The notes: a model not told the origin generated them from the letters alone. Shown: positions 1-8,197, counted from the first letter of the stretch. The stretch is 12,895 nucleotides of DNA from Tannerellaceae bacterium (GCA_031273385.1 JAISRY010000066.1:1-12895), one strand, 5' to 3'. Program-made: numbers and translations.

Positions 1-316
1 ACCTCCTTAACCCCCGTTTTTCCGCCATATTTGGAAGCGGCTCGTCCCGCGGGGCGATACAGCCGATTCTCAGAGAGTTTAGGAGTGGTAAAACTATCAT
101 TTTGTCATTTCGCCATTTCGCAAAAAAAACCGACGTCAAAATGACAAAATGATAATTCCCGTTGCGCCACGATCCATCCTGATGCGTACCTCAAAATAAT
201 CCCCGTGGTAACTCTCGTTTCGACAAGCTCAACGACCCTTACTACTAAAATAATACATTTTAATGCGTTGACCTTGAAAAAGCGGCGTCATAAAAAGGGG
301 GTTATCAAATATTTCG
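1..316. other. Non-coding upstream region
   Basis: I see no convincing gene here. The open frame that runs in from 205 is an upstream extension of the flippase frame, and the flippase promoter lies inside it. The region holds a short GC-rich palindrome (CCCGCGGG, 46-53), the 8-bp repeat cluster at 95-154 and a TTCGACAAGCTCAA motif (about 219-232). No tRNA-like or rRNA-like sequence was recognised. The 3' end of whatever gene lies to the left is not visible. Confidence 0.6.
95..154. repeat. Inverted repeat built from tandem 8-bp units
   Basis: Bases 95-110 (TATCATTTTGTCATTT) are the exact reverse complement of 139-154, separated by 28 bases. The arms are made of 8-bp units: TCATTTTG, TCATTTCG and CCATTTCG lie head to tail at 97-120, and two copies of CAAAATGA lie at 137-152 in the opposite orientation. 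Transcribed, the arms could form a 16-bp AT-rich hairpin. It could be a terminator for a gene to the left, a regulator-binding array ahead of the flippase, or a decayed repeat element. There is no U-tract directly after the right arm, so a canonical terminator is not the obvious reading. Confidence 0.7.
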
Positions 317-324
317 TATATTTG
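317..324 (+). promoter_or_regulatory. Bacteroidetes -7 box of flippase gene
   Basis: TATATTTG matches the TAnnTTTG -7 element used by the primary sigma factor of Bacteroidetes. It sits 27 bases before the ATG at 352. No clear TTG-type -33 element is seen at the expected distance. Its position argues that the reading frame upstream of 352 is not translated. Confidence 0.6.
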
Positions 325-351
325 CGCCGAGTCTTACGAAGATCTAAAAAC

Positions 352-2475
352 ATGAACTTACGGCGTACTATTCAAGACAAAGTGGCAAGAAATAAGAAGA
401 TTATAGAGAATTTCTCCTATCTCTCCATGCTCCAGATATTCAATATGTTGCTGCCTTTCATTACCTATCCCTACCTGATTCGCGTATTGGGGACGGAGCT
501 TTACGGAAGCATTGTCTTTGTACAGGCCGTCATCGCCTATTTTTCTATTATTATTAATTATGGATTTGAGGCTTCCGCCACCAAAGATATCTCCGTCCAC
601 CGCGACAATAAAGCGAAAATAGCCGAAATCGTCTCCTCCGCGTACATTATAAAAGGGGCGCTCTGGCTGGCGCTGTTGCTGATCCTGCTGGCCTCGGTCA
701 ACGTATTCCCCGGTTTCCGCGCCTATAAACTCCTGTACCTGTTTACTTTCCTCGCGACGTTCTACGAACTCCTTTTCCCCGTATGGTATTTCCAGGGGTT
801 GGAGAAAATGAGATATATTACGTTGATTAACCTCCTTGTCAAAAGCATTTCCCTGGTTGCCATATTTATTTTTATCCGGCAAAAGGAGGACTATCTTTTT
901 GTGCCGCTGCTGAATGGCGCCGGGGCGTTTCTGGGGGGCGTTATCGCATGGTATTTTGTTTTTATAAAAGACAAAATTGCCTTTTTATGGCCATCTTTTT
1001 CCACCATAAAATGGTACCTGAAAGATAACCTGCCCATCTTCTTTTCCAATATCATCGTCGCCGTAAAAGACAAGTTTAATGTCATCCTGATCGGCTCTTT
1101 TGCCGGTATGCAGGAGGTGGCCATCTACGACCTGGGCGTCAAGGTGATGAATGTCTTTATACAACCGAATATGATTGCAAACAGTGCGATATTCCCGAGA
1201 ATGGCAAGGGAAAAGAACATCCCTTTCATCCGGAAATTCATCACAGTTTCTTTTCTCCTCACCCTGTCGGCGGTGATCCTCTCGCAGCCGTTCCTGCCAT
1301 ACGTGTTGGATTTCCTTTCCAACAACCTGGAGGGGACGACCCGCGTAACGCGGATATTACTCCTTTCTCCTGTCATCGTATCTGTCAGCGTCGCACTGGC
1401 GAGAAATGTCTTGCTGACATTTAACCAATACCGGTATTTTTTTCTGAGTAATGTCTATACCACTGTTTTTTACCTGGTACTGCTCGTTTTCATGTATTGT
1501 TTTTCATTGTTAAACAACATCCTGTGGTTTGCCGCCATTACCGTGGCGACATACTTGTTTGAATTAATCTATAAATATTATATTTGTAAAAAGATGAAAT
1601 TAATTTCTATTCCATTCAAGCGGCTGTACAATATTGTACTGTACCGGCTGTTGCCGGAAAAGACTTTTTTGCGGATCAAATTCCGGGAAAAAACAGGTTA
1701 CAGGCTGAATCTCAAGAATCCTGCGACGTTCAACGAGAAGATGCAATGGTTGAAACTGCATGACCGGACGGTGTTGCATACGCTATGCGCCGATAAGCAT
1801 GCCGTTCGCGGCTATGTGACGGCGATGATCGGCGGGGAATACCTCATCCCGCTGGTTTATTCTACCGAAAAGGCGGAGGAGCTGACGCCGGAGGCCTTGC
1901 CGGATTATCCGGTCATTATCAAGACAAACCATAGCAGCGGGGAGGTCTTTATCGTCAGGGATAAGGAAACGGCGGATTTCCCGGGGATAAGAAAGGCGTT
2001 AAAACGGCAGCTCAAAAGCAATTTATACCCCTACGGCAAGGAATGGCAATATAAAGATATCCCGCCAAGGATTATCGTCGAACAGTTAATGACCGACGAA
2101 CAGGGCGACATTCCCATGGATTATAAGCTGCACTGTTTCAACGGGAAAGTCAGGATGATCCATCTTGACGTCGACAGGTTTACCCGCCACACACGGATTA
2201 TTTATGATGAGCAATGGAATGTGTTGCCCTTTTCCTGGGGGTATGAGAGCAGCGAAAAGGTGATTGCAAAGCCTTTGTTGTTAAGCCGGATGATTGACAT
2301 TGCCGAGAGGCTGGCTTTCCCGTTTATCTATGTCCGGGTGGACTTATACCTGGCCAAAGGCCAGCTGTATTTTGGGGAATTGACGTTCCATCATGGCAGC
2401 GGGTTTGAGAAATTTGAGCCCCAGGTATTCGATAAAATTACGGGAGATCTGTTAACTTTGCCGCCCGGAACCTGA
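352..2475 (+). CDS. Wzx-type flippase fused to TupA-like ATP-grasp domain
   Basis: The predicted 707-residue inner-membrane protein has two parts. Residues about 15-411 form a Wzx/polysaccharide-transporter-like flippase of normal length with about 12 hydrophobic segments. Such proteins move undecaprenyl-linked glycans across the membrane. After a short basic linker, residues about 425-705 match stand-alone TupA-like ATP-grasp proteins of surface-polysaccharide loci. The matching motifs are LNLKNPATFNEKMQWLK (452-468), IIKTNHSSG (522-530, K524 the likely ATP-binding lysine), PRIIVEQL (572-579), DYKLHCFNG (590-598) and RVDLY (662-666) followed by GELTFHHGSGFEKFEP with candidate metal ligands D664 and E676. 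An even number of membrane segments would put the ATP-grasp part in the cytoplasm, where ATP is. The frame is open without interruption across the join. Start 352 was chosen because the -7 box is at 317-324; no strong ribosome binding site is visible. The metallopeptidase gene follows after 17 bases. Ligase activity and its substrate are inferred. Confidence 0.88.
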   Translation: MNLRRTIQDKVARNKKIIENFSYLSMLQIFNMLLPFITYPYLIRVLGTELYGSIVFVQAVIAYFSIIINYGFEASATKDISVHRDNKAKIAEIVSSAYIIKGALWLALLLILLASVNVFPGFRAYKLLYLFTFLATFYELLFPVWYFQGLEKMRYITLINLLVKSISLVAIFIFIRQKEDYLFVPLLNGAGAFLGGVIAWYFVFIKDKIAFLWPSFSTIKWYLKDNLPIFFSNIIVAVKDKFNVILIGSFAGMQEVAIYDLGVKVMNVFIQPNMIANSAIFPRMAREKNIPFIRKFITVSFLLTLSAVILSQPFLPYVLDFLSNNLEGTTRVTRILLLSPVIVSVSVALARNVLLTFNQYRYFFLSNVYTTVFYLVLLVFMYCFSLLNNILWFAAITVATYLFELIYKYYICKKMKLISIPFKRLYNIVLYRLLPEKTFLRIKFREKTGYRLNLKNPATFNEKMQWLKLHDRTVLHTLCADKHAVRGYVTAMIGGEYLIPLVYSTEKAEELTPEALPDYPVIIKTNHSSGEVFIVRDKETADFPGIRKALKRQLKSNLYPYGKEWQYKDIPPRIIVEQLMTDEQGDIPMDYKLHCFNGKVRMIHLDVDRFTRHTRIIYDEQWNVLPFSWGYESSEKVIAKPLLLSRMIDIAERLAFPFIYVRVDLYLAKGQLYFGELTFHHGSGFEKFEPQVFDKITGDLLTLPPGT

Positions 2476-2492
2476 TAACGGTGTCAGGTATA

Positions 2493-3260
2493 ATGTTGAT
2501 GAGTATGGCAAGGCGTAAGAAAAAGAGTGCGGAAAAGTATCCGAGAAAGGAAGAGAAAAAGATTATACACGACGAGGAATTAGGCGATATTGAGATCCGG
2601 CTTGGCGAGAGAACCAGGTATAATTCGTTAAGGCTAAGTTACGACGGCGAGATTATTGCGAGGATGCCGGCAAACGGGAGCGAACAGGCGTTGCTTGACT
2701 TTATTGAGAAGCACCGGGAGAGATTCGTTGCCGCATTGAAAGAACATCAGACGAAACGCCCCTTGATAAGTGACCGGGAACCTATAAAGGCCAATGGTTT
2801 TACGATTCAGATATGCTGTGCCGGACATGGCCATATCAAGACATACGCGGTGGATGACACCTACTATATCGTTTGTCCGCTGAATAGGGATTTTGAAGAT
2901 AAACGGGAACAAAGGTTCATTAAAGAATATCATATTGAACCAATCCTCTGTCACGAAGCATTCCGCTACCTGCCCAAGCGGGTGGAGACATTGGCGGCGA
3001 AGTACCGTTTCACCTATTCGTATATAGATACCTCCAGCAGCAAAAGCCGCTGGGGGAGTTGCAACAGCAAGCGGGAGATCAGGCTTTCCACCTCCCTGAT
3101 GTTCCTGCCCGACCACTTGATTGATTACGTCATCCTGCACGAGCTTTGCCATACGGCCGTCATGAATCACGGCGAGGAATTTTGGAAACTGATGAACGTC
3201 GTGACGAAAGATAAAGCGTTAGCGTTGCGAAAAGAGTTGCGCGAGTATCGGATATTGTAA
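2493..3260 (+). CDS. YgjP-like zinc metallopeptidase
   Basis: A predicted soluble 255-residue protein of the YgjP-like (formerly DUF45) metallopeptidase family. The C-terminal part carries RWGSC (186-190) and the zinc site HELCH (216-220) with a third candidate ligand H226 in MNHGEEFW; E217 would be the catalytic base. This RWGSC...HELCH...H arrangement is typical of the family. The N-terminus is highly charged (RRKKKSAEK...KEEKK) with no signal peptide, so it should act in the cytoplasm. Its substrate is unknown, as for most of the family. The start is uncertain: GTG 2481, ATG 2493, ATG 2499 and ATG 2505 are all in frame. I prefer 2493 because a weak AGG lies 4 bases before it. The flippase stop is 17 bases upstream and no clear promoter separates them, so the two may share a transcript. 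A functional link to glycan export is not evident. Confidence 0.85.
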   Translation: MLMSMARRKKKSAEKYPRKEEKKIIHDEELGDIEIRLGERTRYNSLRLSYDGEIIARMPANGSEQALLDFIEKHRERFVAALKEHQTKRPLISDREPIKANGFTIQICCAGHGHIKTYAVDDTYYIVCPLNRDFEDKREQRFIKEYHIEPILCHEAFRYLPKRVETLAAKYRFTYSYIDTSSSKSRWGSCNSKREIRLSTSLMFLPDHLIDYVILHELCHTAVMNHGEEFWKLMNVVTKDKALALRKELREYRIL

Positions 3261-3270
3261 GAATAATGCA

Positions 3271-3278
3271 TACATTTG
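3271..3278 (+). promoter_or_regulatory. Bacteroidetes -7 box of metG
   Basis: TACATTTG is an exact TAnnTTTG match, 20 bases before the metG ATG at 3299. It overlaps the in-frame ATG at 3266, so a transcript starting here could not use that codon. No good -33 TTG is found at the usual spacing. Confidence 0.6.
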
Positions 3279-3298
3279 CGCTTCAAAAAAGAGATGAT

Positions 3299-5362
3299 AT
3301 GGAAAGAAGATTCAAAAGGACGTTGATTACTACCGCGCTGCCGTATGCGAACGGGCCTGTACATATCGGCCATCTGGCCGGCGTGTACATTCCTGCCGAT
3401 ATTTATGCCCGCTATCTCCGGCTGAAAGGGGAAGAGGCGTTGATGATCGGCGGCTCGGACGAACATGGCGTGCCCATTACGCTGAGGGCGAAGAAAGAGA
3501 ACGTGACCCCGCAAGACATTGTCGACCGGTTTCATTCCCTGATCAAAAAGTCGTTTGAAGACTTCGGTATTACGTTCGATATCTACTCCCGTACCACCTC
3601 TCCCACCCATTATCAGACCGCTTCGGAGTTTTTCAGGATCCTGTACGATAAAGGGGTGTTTATCGAGAAGACAAGCGAGCAGTATTACGACGAGAAAAGC
3701 CGCCAGTTCCTGGCCGACCGGTATATCATGGGCGTCTGTCCGCACTGCGGAAACGACCAGGCCTACGGCGACCAGTGCGAAACATGCGGCACCTCGCTCA
3801 GCCCGACCGACCTGATCAATCCGAAGTCGATGATCAGCGGTAGCGTCCCCATCATGAAAGAGACCAAACACTGGTACCTCCCGTTGGATAAATACGAGCC
3901 TTTCCTGCGCAAATGGATACTGGAAGAGCATACGGAATGGAAATCAAACGTATACGGGCAGTGTAAAAGCTGGCTGGATATGGGGTTACAGCCGCGCGCC
4001 GTCAGCCGCGACCTCGACTGGGGCATCCCCGTACCGGTCGAACATGCCGAGGGGAAAGTCCTGTATGTCTGGTTCGATGCGCCGATCGGGTATATATCCA
4101 ACACCAAGGAGTTGCTGCCCGACAGCTGGGAGACCTGGTGGAAAGACCCGGAGACCCGGATGCTTCATTTTATCGGGAAAGACAATATCGTCTTCCACTG
4201 TATCGTCTTCCCGACGATGCTCGTCGCGGACGGGACGTATAACCTGCCGGAGAATGTGCCGGCCAATGAGTTCCTGAACCTGGAGGGCGACAAGATTTCC
4301 ACCTCCCGCAACTGGGCGGTCTGGTTGCACGAATACCTCGAAGAGATGCCCGGCAAACAGGATGTGTTGCGTTACGTCCTGACCGCCAACGCTCCGGAGA
4401 CGAAAGACAACGATTTCACCTGGAAAGACTTCCAGGCGAGGAACAACAACGAACTGGTCGCCATACTCGGCAATTTCGTCAATCGCGCCCTGGTGCTTAC
4501 GGAGAAATATTTCGACGGGAAAGTCCCTGCCGCCGCCGGGCTGACCGATTATGACCAACAGACGTTGCAGGATTTTATCCATGTCAAAAGAGACCTCGAA
4601 CGCCTGCTGGACACGTTCCATTTCAGGGATGCGCAAAAGGAGGCGATGAACCTGGCGCGGATCGGCAACAAATACCTGGCCGATACGGAGCCCTGGAAAT
4701 TGGCAAAGACCGATATGCCCCGCGTCGCGACCATTATCCATATCGCCCTTCAGATTACGGCAAACCTGGCGATCGCCTTTGAGCCGTTCCTCCCCTTTAG
4801 TATGGAGAAGCTGAACGGGATGCTGAACGTCGAGCCGCTGGGGTGGGACCGCCTGGGCGCGACCGACCTCCTGGCAGCCGGGCATCAGTTGGGGGAAACG
4901 GAATTGCTGTTCGAAAAGATCGAAGATCCAATCATTGCAGCGCAGGTACAGAAATTGCTGGACACCAAAAAAGCCAATGAAGAGGCCAACGAAGAGGCCA
5001 CTGGAAAGGCCGGGAACCGGACGAAACCCATCCGGGAAACGATCGCCTTTGACGACTTTTCCAGACTGGACATCCGCGTCGGCACGGTACTGGCGTGCGA
5101 AAAGGTGGCCGGGGCGGACAAACTCCTGCGCTTCCTGATCGACGACGGCTTGGAACAGCGCACCATCATATCGGGCATCGCGCCGTTTTACGACCCGGAT
5201 ACGCTCACCGGCAAACAGGTCTGTTTCGTCGCTAACCTGGCGCCCCGCAAGTTGAAAGGGGTCGTTTCGCAAGGGATGATCCTTTCGGCGGAAGACGCCG
5301 ACGGCCAATTAACGGTCATCACGCCTGAAAAATTTATCCGGCCGGGCAGCGAAGTGAAGTAA
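3299..5362 (+). CDS. metG: Methionyl-tRNA synthetase
   Basis: Charges tRNA-Met with methionine in the cytoplasm; essential for translation. The 687-residue protein begins [20 protein letters not shown], with the class I HIGH motif exact at 22-25. A four-cysteine zinc knuckle lies in the connective region (C147, C150, C160, C163), and the KMSKS-loop equivalent is KISTS (332-336), a common MetG form. The anticodon-binding helical region follows to about residue 540. A charged linker has a repeated ANEE unit (559-567). The C-terminal tRNA-binding domain (about 585-687) has [11 protein letters not shown] and ends in [17 protein letters not shown] sequence, as in long dimeric MetG proteins. ATG 3299 is preferred to ATG 3266 because the -7 box is at 3271-3278 and conserved sequence begins only after 3299. 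Length is normal and nothing is broken. Confidence 0.97.
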   Translation: MERRFKRTLITTALPYANGPVHIGHLAGVYIPADIYARYLRLKGEEALMIGGSDEHGVPITLRAKKENVTPQDIVDRFHSLIKKSFEDFGITFDIYSRTTSPTHYQTASEFFRILYDKGVFIEKTSEQYYDEKSRQFLADRYIMGVCPHCGNDQAYGDQCETCGTSLSPTDLINPKSMISGSVPIMKETKHWYLPLDKYEPFLRKWILEEHTEWKSNVYGQCKSWLDMGLQPRAVSRDLDWGIPVPVEHAEGKVLYVWFDAPIGYISNTKELLPDSWETWWKDPETRMLHFIGKDNIVFHCIVFPTMLVADGTYNLPENVPANEFLNLEGDKISTSRNWAVWLHEYLEEMPGKQDVLRYVLTANAPETKDNDFTWKDFQARNNNELVAILGNFVNRALVLTEKYFDGKVPAAAGLTDYDQQTLQDFIHVKRDLERLLDTFHFRDAQKEAMNLARIGNKYLADTEPWKLAKTDMPRVATIIHIALQITANLAIAFEPFLPFSMEKLNGMLNVEPLGWDRLGATDLLAAGHQLGETELLFEKIEDPIIAAQVQKLLDTKKANEEANEEATGKAGNRTKPIRETIAFDDFSRLDIRVGTVLACEKVAGADKLLRFLIDDGLEQRTIISGIAPFYDPDTLTGKQVCFVANLAPRKLKGVVSQGMILSAEDADGQLTVITPEKFIRPGSEVK

Positions 5363-5378
5363 TTTGAAAATATTCTGT

Positions 5379-5386
5379 TACTTTTG
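5379..5386 (+). promoter_or_regulatory. Bacteroidetes -7 box of aminotransferase gene
   Basis: TACTTTTG matches TAnnTTTG in the gap between metG and the aminotransferase gene, 51 bases before its ATG. No convincing -33 element is seen. The box suggests the aminotransferase can be transcribed independently of metG. Confidence 0.55.
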
Positions 5387-5427
5387 TGGGCGAAAGGCCG
5401 CGTGGCTTTTGTTACAGTTCTAATATC

Positions 5428-5434
5428 AGGAGAG
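5428..5434 (+). promoter_or_regulatory. Shine-Dalgarno sequence of aminotransferase gene
   Basis: AGGAGAG lies just ahead of ATG 5438. It is the only strong purine-rich ribosome binding site in the window and decides the start. The frame is open further upstream to a TTG at 5384, but that TTG is part of the -7 box. Confidence 0.7.
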
Positions 5435-5437
5435 ACT

Positions 5438-6604
5438 ATGTATAGCAAACAAATGGCAATCACCTTTGACGACAGTATTCAGATGGTTGATCTACAAACG
5501 CAATATTACCGTCTGAAAGAAGAGATTAATGCGGCCATACAGGAAGTATTGAACAGCCATGCGTATATTAACGGCCCACAGGTCGCCACGTTTGCCCACC
5601 ATTTCGCGGAATATTTAAACGTCCCCCATGTCATCCCCTGCGCCAACGGCACGGACGCGATCCAGATCGCTTTAATGGCGCTCAACATCCAGGCCGGAGA
5701 CGAAGTCATCGTACCGGCATTCAATTATGTGGCCGCCGCCGAAGCTCCCGCCCTGCTGGGAATGACGCCCGTCCTGGTGGATGTCAACCCCAACACGTTC
5801 AATATCGACCCCCAGAAAATAGAACATGCCATCTCCCGCCGTACAAAAGCCATCATCGCCGTCCATCTTTTCGGGCAGTCGTGCGAAATGGAGCCTATCC
5901 TGCGGATAGCGGAAAAATACAATCTTTCGGTCATTGAAGACAACGCCCAATCGGTAGGGGCGGTATATACGTTTCCCTCCGGGGAGGCTAAAAAAACGGG
6001 GACGATCGGGCATGTCGGCACCACCTCCTTTTTCCCCTCCAAGCCGTTGGCCTGCTACGGGGACGGGGGGGCGCTGATGACCTCCGGCGAGGAGCTGTCC
6101 GAACGGATACGCATGATCGCCAACCACGGCCAGGAGGTCAAGTACCACCATAAATACATCGGTTGCAACTCCCGCCTCGACACCCTCCAGGCCGCCATCT
6201 TGAACGTCAAGCTCAAGTACATTTCCGATTTTACCAAGATACGCATCAAGGTGGCCAAGCAGTATAACGAGGAGTTCAAGTACCTCCCCTATATCATCCC
6301 GCCCTATAAATCTTCCTTCTCCACGCACGTATACCATCAATACACCATACAGGTAAAAGGAAAGAAGCGGAATGAGCTGCAATCCTACCTGAAGCAGAAA
6401 GGGATCCCGTCGATGGTCTACTACCCCGTCCCCATGGACAGGCAGGAGGCGTTCAGGATGCACGCGCGCAAGACCGACAACCTGACCGTCGCCAGGCAAT
6501 TGTCCGAGAGCGTCCTCTCCCTCCCTATCCACTCCGAGATGAGGGACGAGATGCAGGATTATATCATCGAGCATGTTAAAAGATTTTTCAAGATTACGGG
6601 ATAA
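5438..6604 (+). CDS. DegT/DnrJ/EryC1 sugar aminotransferase, WbpE-like
   Basis: A 388-residue PLP-dependent enzyme that transfers an amino group to a keto-sugar nucleotide in the cytoplasm. The fold is shown by the N-terminal MVDLQTQYYRLKEEI motif, CANGTDAIQIALMAL, GDEVIVPAFNY, VIEDNAQSVGA (D168 contacts the PLP ring nitrogen in this family) and SFFPSKPLACYGDGGA with K202 as the Schiff-base lysine. The block HGQEVKYHHKYIGCNSRLD and then TLQAAIL resembles WbpE/WlbC enzymes, which aminate the 3-keto group of UDP-GlcNAc-uronic acid, more than ArnB or PglE types. The exact substrate is inferred. The partners expected for that pathway (WbpB-type dehydrogenase, WbpD-type acetyltransferase, WbpI epimerase) are not in the window. 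The strong ribosome binding site at 5428-5434 fixes the start. Length is normal for the family. Confidence 0.92.
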   Translation: MYSKQMAITFDDSIQMVDLQTQYYRLKEEINAAIQEVLNSHAYINGPQVATFAHHFAEYLNVPHVIPCANGTDAIQIALMALNIQAGDEVIVPAFNYVAAAEAPALLGMTPVLVDVNPNTFNIDPQKIEHAISRRTKAIIAVHLFGQSCEMEPILRIAEKYNLSVIEDNAQSVGAVYTFPSGEAKKTGTIGHVGTTSFFPSKPLACYGDGGALMTSGEELSERIRMIANHGQEVKYHHKYIGCNSRLDTLQAAILNVKLKYISDFTKIRIKVAKQYNEEFKYLPYIIPPYKSSFSTHVYHQYTIQVKGKKRNELQSYLKQKGIPSMVYYPVPMDRQEAFRMHARKTDNLTVARQLSESVLSLPIHSEMRDEMQDYIIEHVKRFFKITG

Positions 6605-6617
6605 CCCAACTATTTCG

Positions 6618-6625
6618 TACCTTTG
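6618..6625 (+). promoter_or_regulatory. Bacteroidetes -7 box of ahcY
   Basis: TACCTTTG matches TAnnTTTG, 26 bases before the ahcY ATG at 6652. The 5' leader would be only about 22-24 bases, too short for a structured S-adenosylhomocysteine riboswitch. No clear -33 TTG is visible. Confidence 0.55.
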
Positions 6626-6651
6626 GCGGCTCAAACCAGTAAGATTAAGTT

Positions 6652-8070
6652 ATGTCACAGCTATTCCCAACAGATTTGCCCTACAAAGTGGCGGATATAC
6701 GCCTGGCCGCTTTCGGGCGGAAAGAGATTGAAATCGCCGAACACGAAATGCCCGGGCTGATGGCGCTTCGCCGGAAGTATGCCGCCCAAAAGCCGCTCCA
6801 GGGGGCGCGGATCACCGGCTCACTGCACATGACCGTCCAGACGGCGGTACTGATCGAAACGCTGACCGCCTTAGGGGCGGATGTCCGCTGGGCAAGCTGC
6901 AATATTTTCTCCACCCAGGACCATGCCGCCGCCGCCATAGCGAGCGCCGGCGTGCCGGTTTTCGCCTGGAAAGGGGAGACGCTGGAAGAATATTGGTGGT
7001 GCACCGATATGGCCTTGCGCTTTCCGGACGGGAAAGGCGCCCATCTGATCGTCGACGACGGCGGAGACGCCTCTTTGTTGGTGCACATGGGATACCGCGC
7101 GGAAGAGGATGCCGCCACCATCAGCCGCCAGGGGAGCAACCACGAAGAGGAGGTGATCCTCGATACCGTGCGCCGCATCCTGTCGGAGGACGATCGACGC
7201 TGGCACCGGACGGTCGCCGAGATGAAAGGCATATCGGAAGAGACGACGACGGGCGTTCACCGTCTTTACCAGATGCTGGAAAAGGGGGAATTGCTCGTTC
7301 CCGCCATCAATGTGAACGACTCGGTAACCAAATCCAAATTCGACAACCTGTACGGCTGTCGCGAGTCATTGGCGGATGGCATCAAACGCGCTACGGATGT
7401 GATGATCGCCGGTAAAGTGGTGGTCGTAGCCGGTTATGGCGACGTCGGCAAGGGATGCGCCCGCTCCATGCGCTCCTACGGGGCGCGTGTCATCGTGACC
7501 GAAATCGATCCGATCTGCGCTTTGCAGGCTGCCATGGAGGGATTTGAAGTGACGACGATGGAAGAGGCCGTAACGGAGGGGAATATTTTCGTCACCACAA
7601 CGGGCAACCGCGACATCATCACCATCGACCATATCACCCGGATGCGCGATCAGGCGATTATATGTAATATCGGCCACTTCGACAACGAAATACAGGTCGA
7701 GCGCCTGGTCAACTATCCCGCTATTACGCATACCAATATCAAACCTCAGGTCGATAAATATACCTTTCCCAACGGAAATTCCGTCTTCCTGCTGGCCGAG
7801 GGACGCCTGGTCAACCTGGGCTGCGCAACGGGGCATCCCTCTTTTGTGATGAGCAACTCCTTTACCAATCAGGTGCTGGCGCAGATCGACCTGTGGCAAA
7901 CGGCATACGGCGTAGGCGTTTACCGCCTCTCCAAACGGCTCGACGAAGAGGTCGCCCGTCTGCACCTGGAGCGCATCGGCGTGAAGCTGACTACCCTCAC
8001 CGATGAACAGGCCGCCTACATCGGCGTTCCCGTCGGGGGGCCGTACAAAGCGGAGCACTATAGGTACTGA
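6652..8070 (+). CDS. ahcY: S-adenosylhomocysteine hydrolase
   Basis: Splits S-adenosylhomocysteine, the product of SAM-dependent methylation, into adenosine and homocysteine in the cytoplasm, using tightly bound NAD. The 472-residue protein begins [22 protein letters not shown] and has [21 protein letters not shown]. The active-site segment is [13 protein letters not shown] (K227 and D231 the likely catalytic pair). The NAD-binding Rossmann motif is [12 protein letters not shown], with GYGDVG at 261-266. Near the end come [19 protein letters not shown] and the C-terminal PYKAEHYRY that closes the neighbouring subunit's NAD site. All hallmark blocks are present and length is normal for a bacterial enzyme. 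It relieves product inhibition of methyltransferases, including the one encoded at 10999-11700, but that link is general rather than specific. The gene ends 26 bases before the repeat-rich terminator. Confidence 0.97.
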   Translation: MSQLFPTDLPYKVADIRLAAFGRKEIEIAEHEMPGLMALRRKYAAQKPLQGARITGSLHMTVQTAVLIETLTALGADVRWASCNIFSTQDHAAAAIASAGVPVFAWKGETLEEYWWCTDMALRFPDGKGAHLIVDDGGDASLLVHMGYRAEEDAATISRQGSNHEEEVILDTVRRILSEDDRRWHRTVAEMKGISEETTTGVHRLYQMLEKGELLVPAINVNDSVTKSKFDNLYGCRESLADGIKRATDVMIAGKVVVVAGYGDVGKGCARSMRSYGARVIVTEIDPICALQAAMEGFEVTTMEEAVTEGNIFVTTTGNRDIITIDHITRMRDQAIICNIGHFDNEIQVERLVNYPAITHTNIKPQVDKYTFPNGNSVFLLAEGRLVNLGCATGHPSFVMSNSFTNQVLAQIDLWQTAYGVGVYRLSKRLDEEVARLHLERIGVKLTTLTDEQAAYIGVPVGGPYKAEHYRY

Positions 8071-8096
8071 AAAACAGCCGTCTAAACAGGCCAAAA

Positions 8097-8159
8097 ATGG
8101 GACGGGAGCAATTTTAAATAGGTCGGGAGCAATTTCAAATGGGACGGGAGCAAATAAAA
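8097..8159. repeat. Three tandem copies of a 21-bp repeat
   Basis: Three copies follow head to tail at 8097-8117, 8118-8138 and 8139-8159, period exactly 21. Each begins with a core close to ATGGGACGGGAGCAA: copies 1 and 3 are identical over those 15 bases and copy 2 has ATAGGTCGGGAGCAA. The remaining six bases are A/T-rich. Copy 3 forms the left arm of the terminator hairpin. Copy 1 with its flank (8092-8111) is also a perfect 20-base complement of the right arm. Confidence 0.9.
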
Positions 8160-8177
8160 ATTGCTCCCGTCCCATTT
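8137..8177. terminator. Bidirectional hairpin terminator between convergent genes
   Basis: Bases 8137-8153 (AAATGGGACGGGAGCAA) pair perfectly with 8161-8177, giving a 17-bp stem with a 7-base A-rich loop. The right arm runs into ATTTTTG, giving a U-rich tail for plus-strand transcripts. The hairpin lies 66 bases after the ahcY stop. In the other direction it lies about 50 bases past the stop of the GT-C gene, so it may also insulate the minus-strand operon. Confidence 0.85.
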
Positions 8178-8197
8178 TTGTTATGTTTGGACTGGGG

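Noticed and set aside
95..154. Invertible (phase-variable) promoter of the Bacteroides capsule type
   Set aside because: The arms enclose only 28 bases with no -7 box inside, and no site-specific invertase gene is in view.
205..351. Longer N-terminus for the flippase beginning at a GTG at 205
   Set aside because: The extension is a basic, low-complexity stretch unlike flippase N-termini, it contains the dispersed motif at 217-236, and the -7 box at 317-324 lies inside it.
4292..4306. Defective KMSKS motif in MetG (KISTS)
   Set aside because: KISTS keeps the key lysine and serine positions and is a common MetG form, so it does not suggest loss of function.
3986..5308. Long open frame antisense to metG (440 codons)
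   Set aside because: It mirrors metG codon structure, shows no recognisable domain or promoter, and lies wholly within a conserved essential gene.
6605..6651. SAH or SAM riboswitch ahead of ahcY
   Set aside because: The gap is 47 bases and the leader after the -7 box is about 24 bases, too short for a known riboswitch, and no pairing pattern is visible.
8097..8159. CRISPR array
   Set aside because: Units are 21 bases with only six bases between 15-base cores, there are no unique spacers, and no cas genes are nearby.
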